A DNA stretch of 64,000 nucleotides, from positions 472,039-536,038 of the forward strand of contig JAJVDF010000231.1 in assembly GCA_022410635.1 (NCBI GenBank). Direction: 5' to 3'. Positions 11,029 through 21,182 of the stretch are shown here, in pieces. Made by a program: the position numbers and the translations under genes. The DNA is from Tretioscincus oriximinensis (lineage: Eukaryota; Chordata; Lepidosauria; Squamata; Gymnophthalmidae). Positions within the stretch are counted from its first letter, which is position 1, and each line of letters starts with the position of its first letter. Under the pieces are notes generated by a model. That model was given only the letters and a program-made list of their open reading frames with translations. It ran no database searches and had not been told where the DNA came from.

Positions 11029-11630
11029 CAGGGGTGGGGAATCTTTTTTCTGTGAAAGGCAATTTTGATATTTGTAAAATCATCCAAGGACCATATACCT
11101 TCCCTCACTCCAGCCTCCCCCTGTTCAGACCACGCCTCACTCCAGGCCCCTCCTCCCACTCCAGGCCCCTCCTCTATCCCCATCCCATGCAGGGCAGGAT
11201 AACCAAGCCCGTACTACTGTACACAAAACAACATAGGAGCAAATACCTCCTCCTCTTGCATGGAATGGTTTCTGCTGCTGCCACCCAGTCCCCTGCAACC
11301 CAAAACTTCCCACGCAATGCTCCCACATGTCAAACTGAGCAATGAGAAGAAAAGGCCCATCACCACCACTCTCGCTCCTTCGGTGGTTTCGCTTGTTGGA
11401 AGAGGTGCCTTCTCCGAATGCTGGTGCTTCCTTCACTCCCCTGACTTTCTGCTTTCATCATATTCTGCCCCTTGGAGCCTCTCAGATCTCTGGCTCGTGC
11501 ACCCAAGGAGCAATACTTTTTTACAACTTTTTTTAAAAGGAAGGAGGGAGTGGCCAAGAAGATCCGCAGGCCAGATCAAATGGCACCGTAGGCCGGTTTT
11601 TGGCCTGTGGGCTGCACTTTCCCGTCTCCT
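11029..11630. mobile_element. hAT-like repeat with CAGGGGTGGGGAA end
   Basis: It begins 'caggggtggggaatctttttt', a terminus common in reptile hAT-derived repeats, and passes through a 'ggccat.ttgg' like block. Toward the right it has 'ccgcaggccagatcaaatgg' and 'ggccggtttttggcctgtggg', typical of the opposite end, though the last terminal bases are degraded. A CT-rich stretch of 'ctccaggcccctcctcc' units at 11130-11175 is internal. Many overlapping open frames here are artefacts of its base composition. Confidence 0.55.
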
Positions 11631-11730
11631 GGATGAAGGCATTATGTATCAAAGGTGTTACGAGAGACTCTTGCTAGATATTCCTCATCTGTCTTGTTAG
11701 CCCTTCTCTGAGGTGAGGTGGGAATGTAAA

Positions 11731-11975
11731 TATATATATTTACATATATATATATATATATATATATATACAGGGTGCTTCAAAAAATGTATACATACTG
11801 TGAACTTTCATAGAAAATTTATTTACTGTTCTACTGTTCTACAAAGTTAAATTTCAGGAAATTAGAAAGCTTAAAGTCCAATGTAAATAAAACGTAAAAA
11901 ACAAATGAGTACGAGTCACCACTGATTCTGTACATCGTATGGAAGTTCAAAGTGTGTATACATTTTTGAAGCACC

Positions 11976-12027
<52 letters not shown>
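11731..12027. repeat. TA microsatellite split by a MITE
   Basis: A TA dinucleotide tract runs into the left end of the mariner-type MITE and resumes directly after its right end, continuing to about 12027. The MITE evidently inserted in a TA-rich target. Confidence 0.85.
11771..11978. mobile_element. Tc1/mariner-type MITE, copy 1
   Basis: The termini CAGGGTGCTTCAAAAAATG and its inverted partner 'catttttgaagcaccctg' extend inward as imperfect inverted repeats of about 50 bases, flanked by TA on both sides. The second copy is at 23049-23185. A minus-strand open frame (11831-12193) that reads through it and the TA tract is spurious. Confidence 0.85.
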
Positions 12028-12031
<4 letters not shown>

Positions 12032-12497
12032 AAATAGGTTTAAGGAAATTCTCATATTCTCACTAAAGATCCACAAAGCTAGAAAAATGTATTCATCACA
12101 TGCCATAATGAAGAATATAGCACCCCCCACCGCCACCCCCATTGGCTTGCTTCCTATAAAATAGTTTTTAACCTCTAACCAACCCTTCATCAATATTTCT
12201 TTTTCTTTCCCCTATGGGAATAGTAGTTTGTGGGAGTTTTTTAAAAAACTGATTTTGTAGATCATCCTTGGTAATCAATAATGCATTTTAATGTATTTCA
12301 TCCTTTTTTTTTTTTTACAAACTAATAAGACTTGTATTGAGTGGTTCTTCTGATAACCTGCATCCTTGTCTTGTCCAGAAAAATGTGTTGTCTGCTAATT
12401 TAAGTGTTTGCTTGTGTCAAAGTGTTCCTATTAAAGTAAAGCACACCAGGTACACCCAGTGGAAACTCACAGAACTTTGATTTTTGTTTACTTTCAG

Positions 12498-12614
12498 TGG
12501 CCCCACCGTCAAGATTAAGATACACTGTCATTGCACAAGACAGTATTCAGATTTCATGGAAAGCCCCAAAAGGGAAGTTTGATGGATATAAACTCCTTGT
12601 TACTCCAAATTCAG
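12498..12614 (+). CDS. COL14A1: COL14A1 coding exon 2: FN3-1, first part
   Basis: Acceptor 'tactttcag' and donor 'g|gtaaag'; 39 codons, phase 1 to 1. It encodes Val-Ala-Pro-Pro-Ser-Arg-Leu-Arg-Tyr, then [10 protein letters not shown] with the conserved FN3 tryptophan, then Gly-Tyr-Lys-Leu-Leu-Val-Thr-Pro. This segment is strikingly conserved with mammalian COL14A1 and is the strongest single identifier of the gene. Confidence 0.96.
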
Positions 12615-12797
12615 GTAAAGAAAAAGAAGTGGAGGAGAGGAAAAATCAAATGTTTCATCTTATGCTGGCTCCAAATTACAGGAAACAACAGGGGGATTTT
12701 GAGAAAAATCACAGGTTTGCCCTTTGTCTGACTCTATCAGACCTGGGAAGCTATTTAGGCTGATTTCCATGTATTTTGGCAGTTTTCCACATGAGAG

Positions 12798-12966
12798 CAG
12801 GGCCGGATTTAGGCTGTATTTTGCCCATTGCTGTAATTTACTTACTTGTTTGTTTGTTTATCCTCCTCTTCCCTCAGGTACTTTGGGTTTTGTAATAATA
12901 AAAGCAGTAAAAAATATTATTTTCTTAGTACTACCGGTATCTATATTTTGCCTAAATACAGCCCTG
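12798..12966. mobile_element. hAT-type MITE, CAGGGCYGKATTTAGGC ends
   Basis: Left end CAGGGCCGGATTTAGGC; the right end reads back CAGGGCTGTATTTAGGC, matching 15 of 17. The flanks CATGAGAG and CANGGNAG agree at five of the six unambiguous positions, fitting an 8-bp target duplication. It is 169 bp and non-coding. Confidence 0.75.
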
Positions 12967-14089
12967 CANGGNAGTAAGGAAAGCCAGCAAATTGCCTGCC
13001 CCNAATTTGTTTTTTTATTTTACACACTAGTGGAGAAACCCACAGATGCAGGCTTCATGGGAAGGAGGGGGGAAGGCGCGCACAGACAGGCATTCACTTG
13101 TCCAATTGCTGGGCATCCCCCGCTGCTGCTCACAGACTGGGAGTGGGCATCATTGAGTCGTACTGCTGCCATTGCACGCTCTATCTCCAAATCTGAGCTC
13201 TGGGATTTGTCAAGAAAAGACCAATCCCAGAGCTTGGATCAGGTCCACCAGCAATGCACATTTTATTAATAGTAGAGATACTTGGCTGCCTCCCACTAGC
13301 CCAAATTAATCTCATCTCTGACACTGGGAAACTATTACTGATATTGTTGCTGGATGGTATAGGTTATCCATTCATAATCCTGAGACTACGTTAAGAATGA
13401 TGTGATTATGTCGGATGTCGTCCAGTTCTCCATCAGCAAGTGCATTTAAAGGCTTCCCTTCTGCATGTTAGTGTGGAGCATGGGAGACCCTAAGCATTTA
13501 TTAGTATGCCCCATCTGCAGTATGAATAGGCTTTGTCATCAGGTTCTACCAGTATACTGGTGTAGCCTAATCTGAAACACAGAGGCATGGACAAGTCAAT
13601 ATGGGAAGTACCCCTTGGCCTGATCTGCACTTGGCCTCATTCTGTTCCTCCCACCACAGCTCAGGAGATATAGTTCTTGGCTGTNGAGCTCATGCAAGCT
13701 GGCTTCAAAGCTCCCCTGGGAGCTGGGCTGGAGCATGTCATTGCCATGCAGACAGTGTTGTTATAGTGTAGAGTAATTCATTTCAGCCTTCAGATGGATA
13801 TCTTGATTTCTAATATATTGTGTAATAGAAGAAGTAAGTGCAGGAAGGCCTAGTACCTCTTTGCTGCATTTATCTTAGTAGAGCCTGGAGCAGTTATAAA
13901 AATTGCAGTGATTAAAAAGAACCACTAAACATAATAAAAACATCAACAGCACCATATCTTGAAACAATCATGCCTCACAATTAACGGAGCAGTAAAATTA
14001 ACATCATTGTTCTTTAAGGGTGTAAGTGAAGAGATGCATTTAAAATCATTCCTAGATATCGGTATGATGAGGATTGTTTACTATCCCCA

Positions 14090-14222
14090 TTGTGCTTATT
14101 CTGTGCTAAATCTCAGAATTGAAACCTGCCAAATGGGGCCTGCCATAGTCTACCCTGGCATGTAGATGGCCAACTTCTGTACCAAGATAGAGTCCAGAAT
14201 AAGACTCAGTGGGGACAGGGCC
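14090..14222. mobile_element. Family E element, right portion
   Basis: It contains 'ggcctgccatagtctaccct', 'accaagatagagtccagaat' and the terminal 'actcagtggggacagggcc', the best-preserved right terminus of the family in this window. The left terminus is degraded. Confidence 0.6.
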
Positions 14223-14228
14223 TTAAAG

Positions 14229-14566
14229 AATTTCTGGGAGTTTTCTACCCAGAAATCTCATAGCCCCAAAATCTTATGAAATTTTCCTCGCATGTGAAAA
14301 TTTTGCGGTGGCACTTCTGGGGCTGGACTGGAAGTGACATCACTCTGGGTGACATTCCTAGAAGCAGAGACTGGAAGTGACATTATTAGCGATGTCACTT
14401 TCAGCCCTGGGGCACCCTTTCTGGAAGCAGGGGCGGAAATGACATCAAAAGGGTGTCACTCCTAGCTCTGATGGTATCCCTAGCATGTTTCAGCACGAGG
14501 ATACGTACTTTGTACAAGAATGTGAAATCTCACAAATATGAGATTCTCATNNAATTCCCAGCACTN
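14229..14566. mobile_element. Family D hAT-type element, copy 1
   Basis: Flanked by an exact 8-bp duplication CCTTAAAG (14221-14228 and 14567-14574), diagnostic of hAT-type insertion. The right end 'aattcccagcactn' matches the family terminus NAGTGCTGGGAAT; the left end is degraded. Inside are GGAAGTGACATCAC (14330), GGAAGTGACA (14373), inverted GATGTCACTT (14391) and GGAAATGACATCA (14435). Confidence 0.75.
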
Positions 14567-15076
14567 CCTTAAAGGGTTTTATAACTAGGATTACCACATA
14601 AAACCAGGACAAACCAGGGCATACAGTGCCATTGTGGGAATGATCACCAGCAGGTAGGCCCCTATATTTGCCCTTCCATTTTGCAGCGACAAAGTTGGTT
14701 GCTAGGCAATCTTAACTGAACTTCTGTTGTTTTTCCCCTTGCATTGTTTTTTAACCATCAGATGGCCATAAGTAGGTGCCTGAAACATATTCCAAAATTT
14801 TATGACAAGGGTATGGTCCTTTTGACCATGAAAAGAACAGGATAAAAATGTACAACTTTAATAGGTGTGGAAAAGTGGCTTTGTTCCCAGATTCTGCATG
14901 TGGCGAAATTCTTCTTTTCCATGTTCATTAAAGCTGCAAACTCATGTCCTGTTTCTCTTGTGGTAACTCTACCATTGACTCACAAGAGTACTGAAGAAAA
15001 AACGACAAGGACGTGAATTACAACTTACGTTAGAGGAAAATGCTTTCCATTCAGTGGAACAGGCTTAGATCTACAC

Positions 15077-15247
15077 CAGGGTTACCAGACAAATTTGCGA
15101 TAGAAGCTTGTACCTTTAATGGGTGTGGAAAAGTAATTTTTCTCCCCAGGTGCTGCAGGCACTAGAAGTTGCACCTGGTGAAAATTCCTCTCTTCTACAG
15201 CGATTAAAAATGTAAACTTCTATCCCAGATTTTATCTGGTAACCCTA
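15077..15247. mobile_element. hAT-type MITE, YAGGGTTACCAGA ends
   Basis: The left end CAGGGTTACCAGACAAA pairs with a right end that reads back TAGGGTTACCAGATAAA. Flanks ATCTACAC and TTCTACAT agree at 6 of 8. Short internal blocks ('aatgggtgtggaaaagt') recur near 14858-14880, so a related element probably covers part of 14585-14960. Confidence 0.65.
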
Positions 15248-15691
15248 TTCTACATACATATCGTTTTTCTTTCCTGTACCTATCCTTCTACATAGGCAGG
15301 TGATTATGATGTTGATGATTGTATGAGACATGTGTCAACATCTATTATTATCTCATAACATCCTGAAGCTCAGGAATTGAACCAATCAATTGTTATGTCT
15401 GGGAATCCTATATTGCTCTATATTTTATCTTGCCACTGAAAGTGACGGATTTATGGGGGATGATTTCCTAATTAGGAGGCATGTAGAAACATGATGGAAA
15501 GCTTGCCTTTCCAGCCCATGCCAAAGATTATACTGCTTATTATACTCAGGCTTGTTTGAGGATATCTATGTATCTCTATACTGATGGTTTGCTTTAAAGG
15601 TGCTTCGAGAAATTTCTGGGTTTTGAAAAGCAAGCGTGGAGACAAAATATCCTGCTGTGTTTGCAAAGCCAGGACAATTATAGATGCATGC

Positions 15692-15870
15692 AGTGCTGGG
15701 AATATTTGGGGTGAGAAATCTTGTGCCAAAGCCTGAAAATCTCAGGGTGCCCTTTCTGAAAGCAGAGACAGGAAGTGACATCATTTGTGAAGTCACTTCT
15801 GGCCCTTGGGTGCTTTTTCCAGATGCAGAGACCTCCGAAAAAATGGCTGGACAAGAACCCATGTGAGAGT
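15692..15870. mobile_element. Family D element, left part
   Basis: It starts CAGTGCTGGGAATATTTGG, the family left terminus, and carries 'ggaagtgacatcatttgtg' followed by 'aagtcacttctgg'. The right end is not clear. Confidence 0.6.
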
Positions 15871-16017
15871 GGAAATTCTGACAAATGGTACAAGAATCAT
15901 GGTCTCACCACTGGGCACATGTGGATAGTTAAAAATGTAGATAACGTACCCCAAAATAAGTACTTTGCTTTTATAAAAAACAAAATCCTCAATTTTGTTT
16001 TTTTTTCTGTTTTACAG

Positions 16018-16161
16018 GTGGAAAAACCAATGAGCTCACCCTTCAAAACAATGCAAACAAAGCCATTATCCAAGGTCTTATCTCTGACCAGAGTTATACG
16101 GTTCAAATAGTTGCATTTGCTAAAGATGAAGAAAGCAAAGCCGCTGAAGGCCAATTTCGAA
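16018..16161 (+). CDS. COL14A1: COL14A1 coding exon 3: FN3-1, second part
   Basis: The acceptor is 'tctgttttacag' and the donor 'a|gtacgc', an uncommon but GT-type site; 48 codons, phase 1 to 1. It encodes [12 protein letters not shown], then Lys-Ala-Ile-Ile-Gln-Gly-Leu, then Ser-Tyr-Thr-Val-Gln-Ile-Val-Ala-Phe, the F and G strand region of an FN3 fold, ending Glu-Gly-Gln-Phe-Arg. Confidence 0.95.
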
Positions 16162-16563
16162 GTACGCTACCTCCTGCTATCTGTTTCTCACATAAGAATC
16201 TACTTTGTTGCAGCTGGTTAAAACTAAGCAAAGTGCAATGTGGATATAATTTGTATACGGCCTTTCAGTGCCAATTACCCAAAGTTCTTGGAGTCATCAA
16301 CTCAAACTGAGAGAAGTAGAGAAAAAGTCAGCCACAGATGGTTTTTACATTGGAGATAAAATTCTGCCAGGTTTCTTAGGGCTTTTTCTCTGGGAACCTT
16401 TCCTGTCCACTGGTTGGGGGAAATTCTTTCTGCCTTTCACATTTCTTGAGGCAGAATCATTCCTGCTCCTAGTCCAGAAGCAGGCCATCTGCTATATTCC
16501 ATGCTTTCTGTGTTCTACATACGTGACTGCCTCTCCTTACTGTTACAAGGTAAAAACATTTTC

Positions 16564-16648
16564 AGAGAAATAGCCGTGTTAGTCTAGCAGAACGTCCAGC
16601 AAAGGAGCTAGCAGCACTTTGAGACTAACTTGAGAAAAGTGGTTGGCA
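16564..16648. repeat. Penelope-type end, single arm
   Basis: 'tcagagaaatagccgtgtta' through 'gtggttggcataaa' matches the 3' end of the Penelope-like element at 46434 and the left arms of the foldbacks at 5114 and 22823. The inverted arm is missing and no target duplication was found. Confidence 0.75.
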
Positions 16649-17639
16649 TAAAGGCAGCTGTTTTTCTATCAGGTTCATACTAAGCGATATTTTGATCCTT
16701 GAGGCTTTCTTGCTTGAAGTTAGACTATATTTGTATTTACCTGTGCTGTTCCAAAATAAGCTAATCGCGAGGCCAGGCATATGTACCCACCTTTTTCTTT
16801 TTCTTCTTCTTCTTTAAGAAAACCACACAGTACTTTAAAGTTAAAGGGCAAACTGCTGAATGATAGCTCCAGCCCCTAAGTTATTAAATGNGGTTGTTTT
16901 TAGAGTTCTTTAATTTCAATGGAAATGCAAAGTTGACACTATGTTTTAAAATGTAAGGCTGATAATACCTTTAAAATACTGAGGTATGTGTGTAGCTCTA
17001 ATTTTTTCATTTGATGGAGTTCCACTTGGGTCCTAATGACATCATGAAATCAGACATTGCTAGGCCTCCTATTTTGTCTTGAAAAGTAGATATGCCTGAT
17101 AATAGTCAACATGTTTGATGAGCTATGAACTTCAGTTATCTTATAAAAGCTGGCTGCTATAAATATAGTTCATAAGATATAAAGTCACAGTGGTTTTAAG
17201 TGTTTGTTGTCCTGTATATATAAAATATACAAACTTATTTTTTTACGACCTATACCCTCTACTTGATTACTTAGTGATTTGGGGTTGGTTGTAATTCCTT
17301 GATTAATGTCTCCATAATATATTAAATGAAATCCCCCACCCCTAAAAGGATAGGAGGAATGTAAAAAAAGAGATGTGAAATTTATGCATCAGTAATGAGG
17401 CTGGAATAAACCAAAATCTTTTATATTTTAAAATATTTTTTAAAAATACATGCTTGATTAGTAATAATTCTTATTTACCAGACCCATGTAGAGAATGACT
17501 ATAGTTCCTTGCAGCCCCCTGGAGTGTGGCAAACCAAATGGTTTCAGGGAATTCACAAACGTTTACTTATCCCAGTCTTTTGAGGTGTATCAAAGAAATT
17601 AAGGTGCTATTCTGACACACGCTTCCAATTCATCTACAG

Positions 17640-18135
17640 TCCTGAAAAACTGGACTAAACACAGAAAGAAGAAAAACCATTTTTTCCCTTTGTTTGATCC
17701 AATTCATCAGTGGCAATTGGTGGGCCACTGTGTGTGACATAGACTGACCAGATTTTCTGAGGCCCAAACTGGGGCAATTAATATTCATGCTAATTTACAT
17801 AGTCATGAATATGCAAATCACCCACCAACATGCATACCCCTCCACAATACCGACCCTTGACATCTGCAAAGTGCACAATAATTTTTTGAAGTGCATGATA
17901 AATTTCTATTTTTTTTTATTTTAACTTAGGAGAGGGAGCCTCCAGGAGCTGTCCCTGCTTGCCAAAGCCAACTAGTGGTGATGCAGTGGTTTTTATTTTT
18001 TTTTAATTTTCCTCAGCCAAAAATGGGGAAATCCCCACCACCACCGGGAGGGTGAGGTAGAAACCGCAAAACTGGGTTTCCCTTCCAATGGGTCATATGG
18101 CCAGCCTATGTGACAAAATGCTGGACTGCATGGGG
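17640..18135 (+). repeat. CR1-like 3' relic split by MITE
   Basis: 'ggcaattggtgggccactgtg' (17712-17732) and, after the MITE, 'tgtgacaaaatgctggactg' (18109 on) rejoin into the arrangement seen uninterrupted at 48778-48830 ('caattggtggaccactgtgtg' then 'aatgctggatt'). This marks a CR1-like 3' end that existed before the MITE inserted. Confidence 0.6.
17740..18108. mobile_element. hAT-type MITE, TAGRCTGACCAGA family
   Basis: The left end TAGACTGACCAGATTTTCTG and right end '...ggccagccta' are flanked by TGTGACA on both sides (7 of 7). The octamer pair is half intact: ATTTACAT at 17793 and ATGCAAAT at 17811. The body has the 'aggagctgtcc' and 'tttttcctcagc' blocks of the family. Length 369 bp. 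Confidence 0.85.
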
Positions 18136-19593
18136 AAGTTTTTCTGACTGAAGATGAATTAAAACTACCTTACCAAACAGCACCAAAGGGTGTTTTTGCA
18201 CTTCGGCTTAAGTACGCAACTGGAATGGAGGAATCCATATTTAAAATCTGTATATAGTACTGATTAATTTGATTTATCACTATTCTAGACAAACAGCTCT
18301 TATCCAGACAATCCTTTATCCCATGCAAACAATATGGACGATTGAGCTCCTTAAACCAAGTTACTATTGTGGGTGCGCATAAAAGTCTTTGAAAAAAAAT
18401 TGTGCAGTATTATATAACACACATATACAAGTACTTAGCCTGCCTTTTACTGATCTTTTCTGATTCCCAAAGATAGACAATTTGGGAGCTGATCATTCTT
18501 CGAAAGGAGAGCATCTGGGAATAACAGGTGATCTTCAGCCAAAGTAGAAAGAGAAAAATAAAATCATCCCAGTAGAGAAAAGCCAAAATCTTTTTGTACT
18601 CTTTCCAAGAAAAAGACATGAATCTGTCCGTACAGCCGCCACAAGTCAAGTTAAAATCAGTGACACCTTTTTCTTTAGCCACACGTATACACAGCAGGCT
18701 CTCATGGCTCACAGATGCCAAAGAGGCAAATTAAAACAGGCCATAAAATTCTCAGTCGAAAGTTACGATGACAGGAAACTGTTCAAAATATTATTTTAAA
18801 GGTTTCCTCGTAACCCACCACTGCCTCTGTTTTTCTTGCAGTTGTTAGGGAACTGAGTCAAATCTGAAGAAAATCTTTTGAAATGGATCTTCTGGAAGCT
18901 ATTTAGGAGTGAATAAGACTTTTTCTGAACTGAGCTGTATTCCAGGACATATCTCAGAAATGGAACCTACTATCTGGTAGATTAAGACAGGCTAGATTGG
19001 GGTGTCCTCCCACTTCTTGTTGCTGCCACCAACAAACACAACCTTTTACTTATCACCACTCTTGGTTCCCTTTAGTATATTCAGTGTACCTCTCTTCTCT
19101 AAAAGAGGTCACTCCGAGAGAAGTTCCACAAATATGACTAGGTTGATTTTATCCCTTTGGCCCCAACACTGTGGGTGCTTATAAATGGGCAGAGATGCAA
19201 GTTGCGGTTATTCAAATTTAATACAACATAGCTCATGTATTATGGCAATGGAATGATAAAACTTTCGCTTTAATCCCCTTTGTTGGGATTCTCAGGCTGC
19301 ATCCACATGCAGGGCTAAAAAGCGGTCTTACCTTTCATTTCACATGGCGGCCACCATAGATGGGTTGGAGGAAAGAAGTGCTAGGCCATGAGTGTGAATT
19401 TTGTAATATCAGAGTTCTATACAGGGTTTCAGCTACATCACTTTTTTACACCCATTAAAGCTATGAAATTCCTATCCTTTTTTTGTAGTAGCCCTATAAT
19501 AATCCAGTCTGGAAGTTAACTGTGTTAAATTGCTTTTTGCTGAATAATGGTAAATATGTGCTTTTTTTGCGCATCCTCTGGGCATATATACTA

Positions 19594-19690
19594 TGGCCCC
19601 GTCACTATTGAGCCTTATTCTGGNTTGTATCTCAGTATAGGGCTTGGCTATCCACATTCATTCATGGCCTCCTACAGTCCACACTAGTGT
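19594..19690. repeat. Family E left-end fragment
   Basis: 'ggccccgtcactattgagcc' and 'ttattctgg' followed by 'tatctcagtatagggcttgg' match the left terminus and shoulder of family E as seen at 4036. The right half is not found. Confidence 0.6.
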
Positions 19691-19839
19691 ATAATTAAGA
19701 TCTGACTGAAATGCATATCAAATAGAAACAGTGTCAAAGCATATTATACTGAAACTGATATCATTACAAATGAAGGAATTATAATATTTAAATGCTTTGT
19801 TTTGGGATTTAAAAACAAACTCCTTTTCTGCTTGTTTAG

Positions 19840-19941
19840 TTAAAGATCTCGAGAAGAAGAAGGAAAGTTCAGGCAAACCCAAGGTGAGGCCAGCTATACC
19901 GACAAAGGATACAGAAAGTACAGTAATGCCGGAAGTAGAAG
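19840..19941 (+). CDS. COL14A1: COL14A1 coding exon 4: charged linker between FN3-1 and vWA
   Basis: The acceptor is 'gcttgtttag'; 34 codons, phase 1 to 1. The peptide starts Ile-Lys-Asp-Leu-Glu-Lys-Lys-Lys, as in the family, then becomes a Pro/Lys/Thr/Ser-rich linker ending Met-Pro-Glu-Val-Glu. The donor at 19942 is 'g|gtcaga', a weaker site. A stronger-looking 'aag|gtgagg' lies at 19884 but would end in phase 0 and break the frame into exon 5, so the longer form is chosen. The linker sequence diverges from mammals more than the flanking domains. Confidence 0.88.
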
Positions 19942-20214
19942 GTCAGAATGCTTTCCATGTTTCTCCCATGTAATTCCTATTGTTGATTATTCAGCTTGAA
20001 AATTGCAAAGTGGTTTTCAAAACTATGCTCACATGCGGGCTCTTTAACCATCTTAAATTTTGAAGAACTGGAATGAAATCATGAAAAACTAGAAAAAAAT
20101 GGGATTTTCTGGTTTTTAGTTTAAAAACATGTATATTGATTGTGCCCAAAAATGCTCTTCTCACTGTTCAAGTTTGCTGGGGAAAACTAGTCATAGAAGC
20201 AAGATGAGCATTCA

Positions 20215-20465
20215 GCTTATTTTTCTTTGGTGCTGTGTTTAGCATGTCAGGCTCCTATCTGGAAGTCTCACAGTTTGATTCTGCACTCCTCCAAGATGCC
20301 AGTTGGGTGACCNTGGGCTTGTTTTGGTTCTTTGGAGCTCTCTCACCTCCACCTACTTCATAAGAGGTCTGTTGTGAAGAGAAGAACATAAGGTTATGAA
20401 AACTGATTCAATTCCCTTTGGGTTGAGAAAAGCGGGATATAAAACCAATTCATCCACCTCTTTTT
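20215..20465 (+). repeat. tRNA-derived SINE, family C-like
   Basis: A degenerate head with 'tgctgtgtttagcatgtcagg' is followed by 'gccagttgggtgacc', 'tctcacctccacctacttc' and 'tctgttgtgaagag', as in 32100-32372. Its end, however, is 'ttccctttgggttgagaaaa' and 'gggatataaaacc', the family A/B tail. It is the first of three same-strand SINEs in a row. Confidence 0.7.
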
Positions 20466-20469
20466 TCCT

Positions 20470-20735
20470 CCACAAGTGAAGAGGTATGGTGGCGCCAAGA
20501 TCAAGAACAGGTCTTTCAACGGAGAGGTCAACCATTTGAGGCCCATGTATCTGCTGTGGAGAGGAGTGTAATCGCATTATACTGCCCTTAGCTTCAGCCA
20601 ACCTAAAATGAACAATGACAAGTAGATTAATAAGGATCATTATTGCAACGTGATGGGGAAGGTAGACTGTAAGTCACTTTGATTTCCTTCAAGTGAGAAA
20701 AGCAGGCTCTAAAAACCCAGTCCTCCTTCTCCTTC
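20470..20735 (+). repeat. tRNA-derived SINE, family B
   Basis: It has 'gaggcccatgtatctgct', 'tggagagg', 'cttcagccaacc', 'tgatggggaaggtagactgt' and the end 'actttgatttccttcaagtg' with a 'cttctccttctcc' repeat tail. It follows the previous SINE directly. Confidence 0.75.
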
Positions 20736-20744
20736 TCCTTCTTC

Positions 20745-21060
20745 AGGCACAAATGGCTCGGTCACTGAGGAAACGGTCTCTCACCTAGGAGATGGGGTTT
20801 CGAAGCCCTGTGTCGGACATGGGGAGGGGTGAGCACCTTCTCCTAGCCTGGAGCTCTAGCCAACCCAGCTACTCGAAAGCATGAATTGCAAGAAATTGCA
20901 ACTGCAAGTAGATACACGGAAACCACCGCAGCCTGGTGGGAAGATAGAATGTCAGCCTTTGGGCAAAAATACCCTTGTATGCCACTTTGTGTTCCTTTGG
21001 AAGGTTAGAAAAGTGGGGTATAAGAACCCAGTTCTTCTTCTTCTCCTCCTCCTCCCCCCC
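20745..21060 (+). repeat. tRNA-derived SINE, family A, most complete copy
   Basis: Head 'atggctcggtcactgaggaa'; B-box-like 'gtttcgaagccc'; body 'ctctagccaacccagctac' and 'gcatgaattgcaagaaattg'; 3' end 'gccactttgtgttcctttgg' and 'gtggggtataag' with a TTC/CTC-rich tail. It is a sense copy of 1-175 and 54962-55285. Confidence 0.78.
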
Positions 21061-21182
21061 CCCCCACCTTATAGTCTCCAGAAATAGCATGGGGAGCTCA
21101 GTGCTTATCTTGCTTCTAAAGCAGAATTTCTAAAGTTCAATCCAGAAGGCTCTGCTTCCTTAAATAGACTATGGCTGCATCC

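Larger units (their letters stand above)
4369..12497 (+). other. COL14A1: COL14A1 intron 1
   Basis: An 8.1-kb intron. It contains family E and Penelope-end repeats (4978-5040, 5114-5299), LINE 3' tails (6060-6230, 8940-9250), a dispersed repeat (7615-8025), a long octamer MITE (9330-10080), a tandem duplication (10238-10311), a hAT-like repeat (11029-11630) and a mariner-type MITE inside a TA tract. The rest (5307-6059, 6231-7614, 8026-8939, 10312-11028, 12028-12497) holds nothing I recognise. A 'taacataagaatgtcctgttgg' type piece near 10922 resembles the antisense start of a common CR1-derived repeat, and an 'atttatttatcagcac' piece near 5518 resembles an antisense LINE tail. Confidence 0.85.
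12615..16017 (+). other. COL14A1: COL14A1 intron 2
   Basis: A 3.4-kb intron carrying a hAT MITE (12798-12966), a family E right end (14090-14222), a family D element (14229-14566), a second hAT MITE (15077-15247) and a family D left part (15692-15870). The stretches 12967-14089, 14575-15076 and 15256-15691 show no recognisable gene or repeat. Confidence 0.85.
16162..19839 (+). other. COL14A1: COL14A1 intron 3
   Basis: A 3.7-kb intron with a Penelope-end fragment (16564-16648), a CR1-like relic interrupted by an octamer MITE (17640-18135) and a family E left end (19594-19690). The stretches 16649-17639 and 18136-19593 hold nothing recognised. A minus-strand open frame of 103 codons at 18410-18721 has no recognisable domain. 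Confidence 0.85.

Noticed and set aside
11034..11700. Cluster of five overlapping open frames
   Set aside because: They coincide with a CT-rich hAT-like repeat, and none shows a domain.
18410..18721. 103-codon minus-strand frame
   Set aside because: It has a hydrophobic middle but no recognisable family or start context; intronic.
19884..19889. Alternative donor 'gtgagg' inside COL14A1 exon 4
   Set aside because: A good match to consensus, but its use would leave phase 0 and break the frame into exon 5, whereas the weaker donor at 19942 keeps it.
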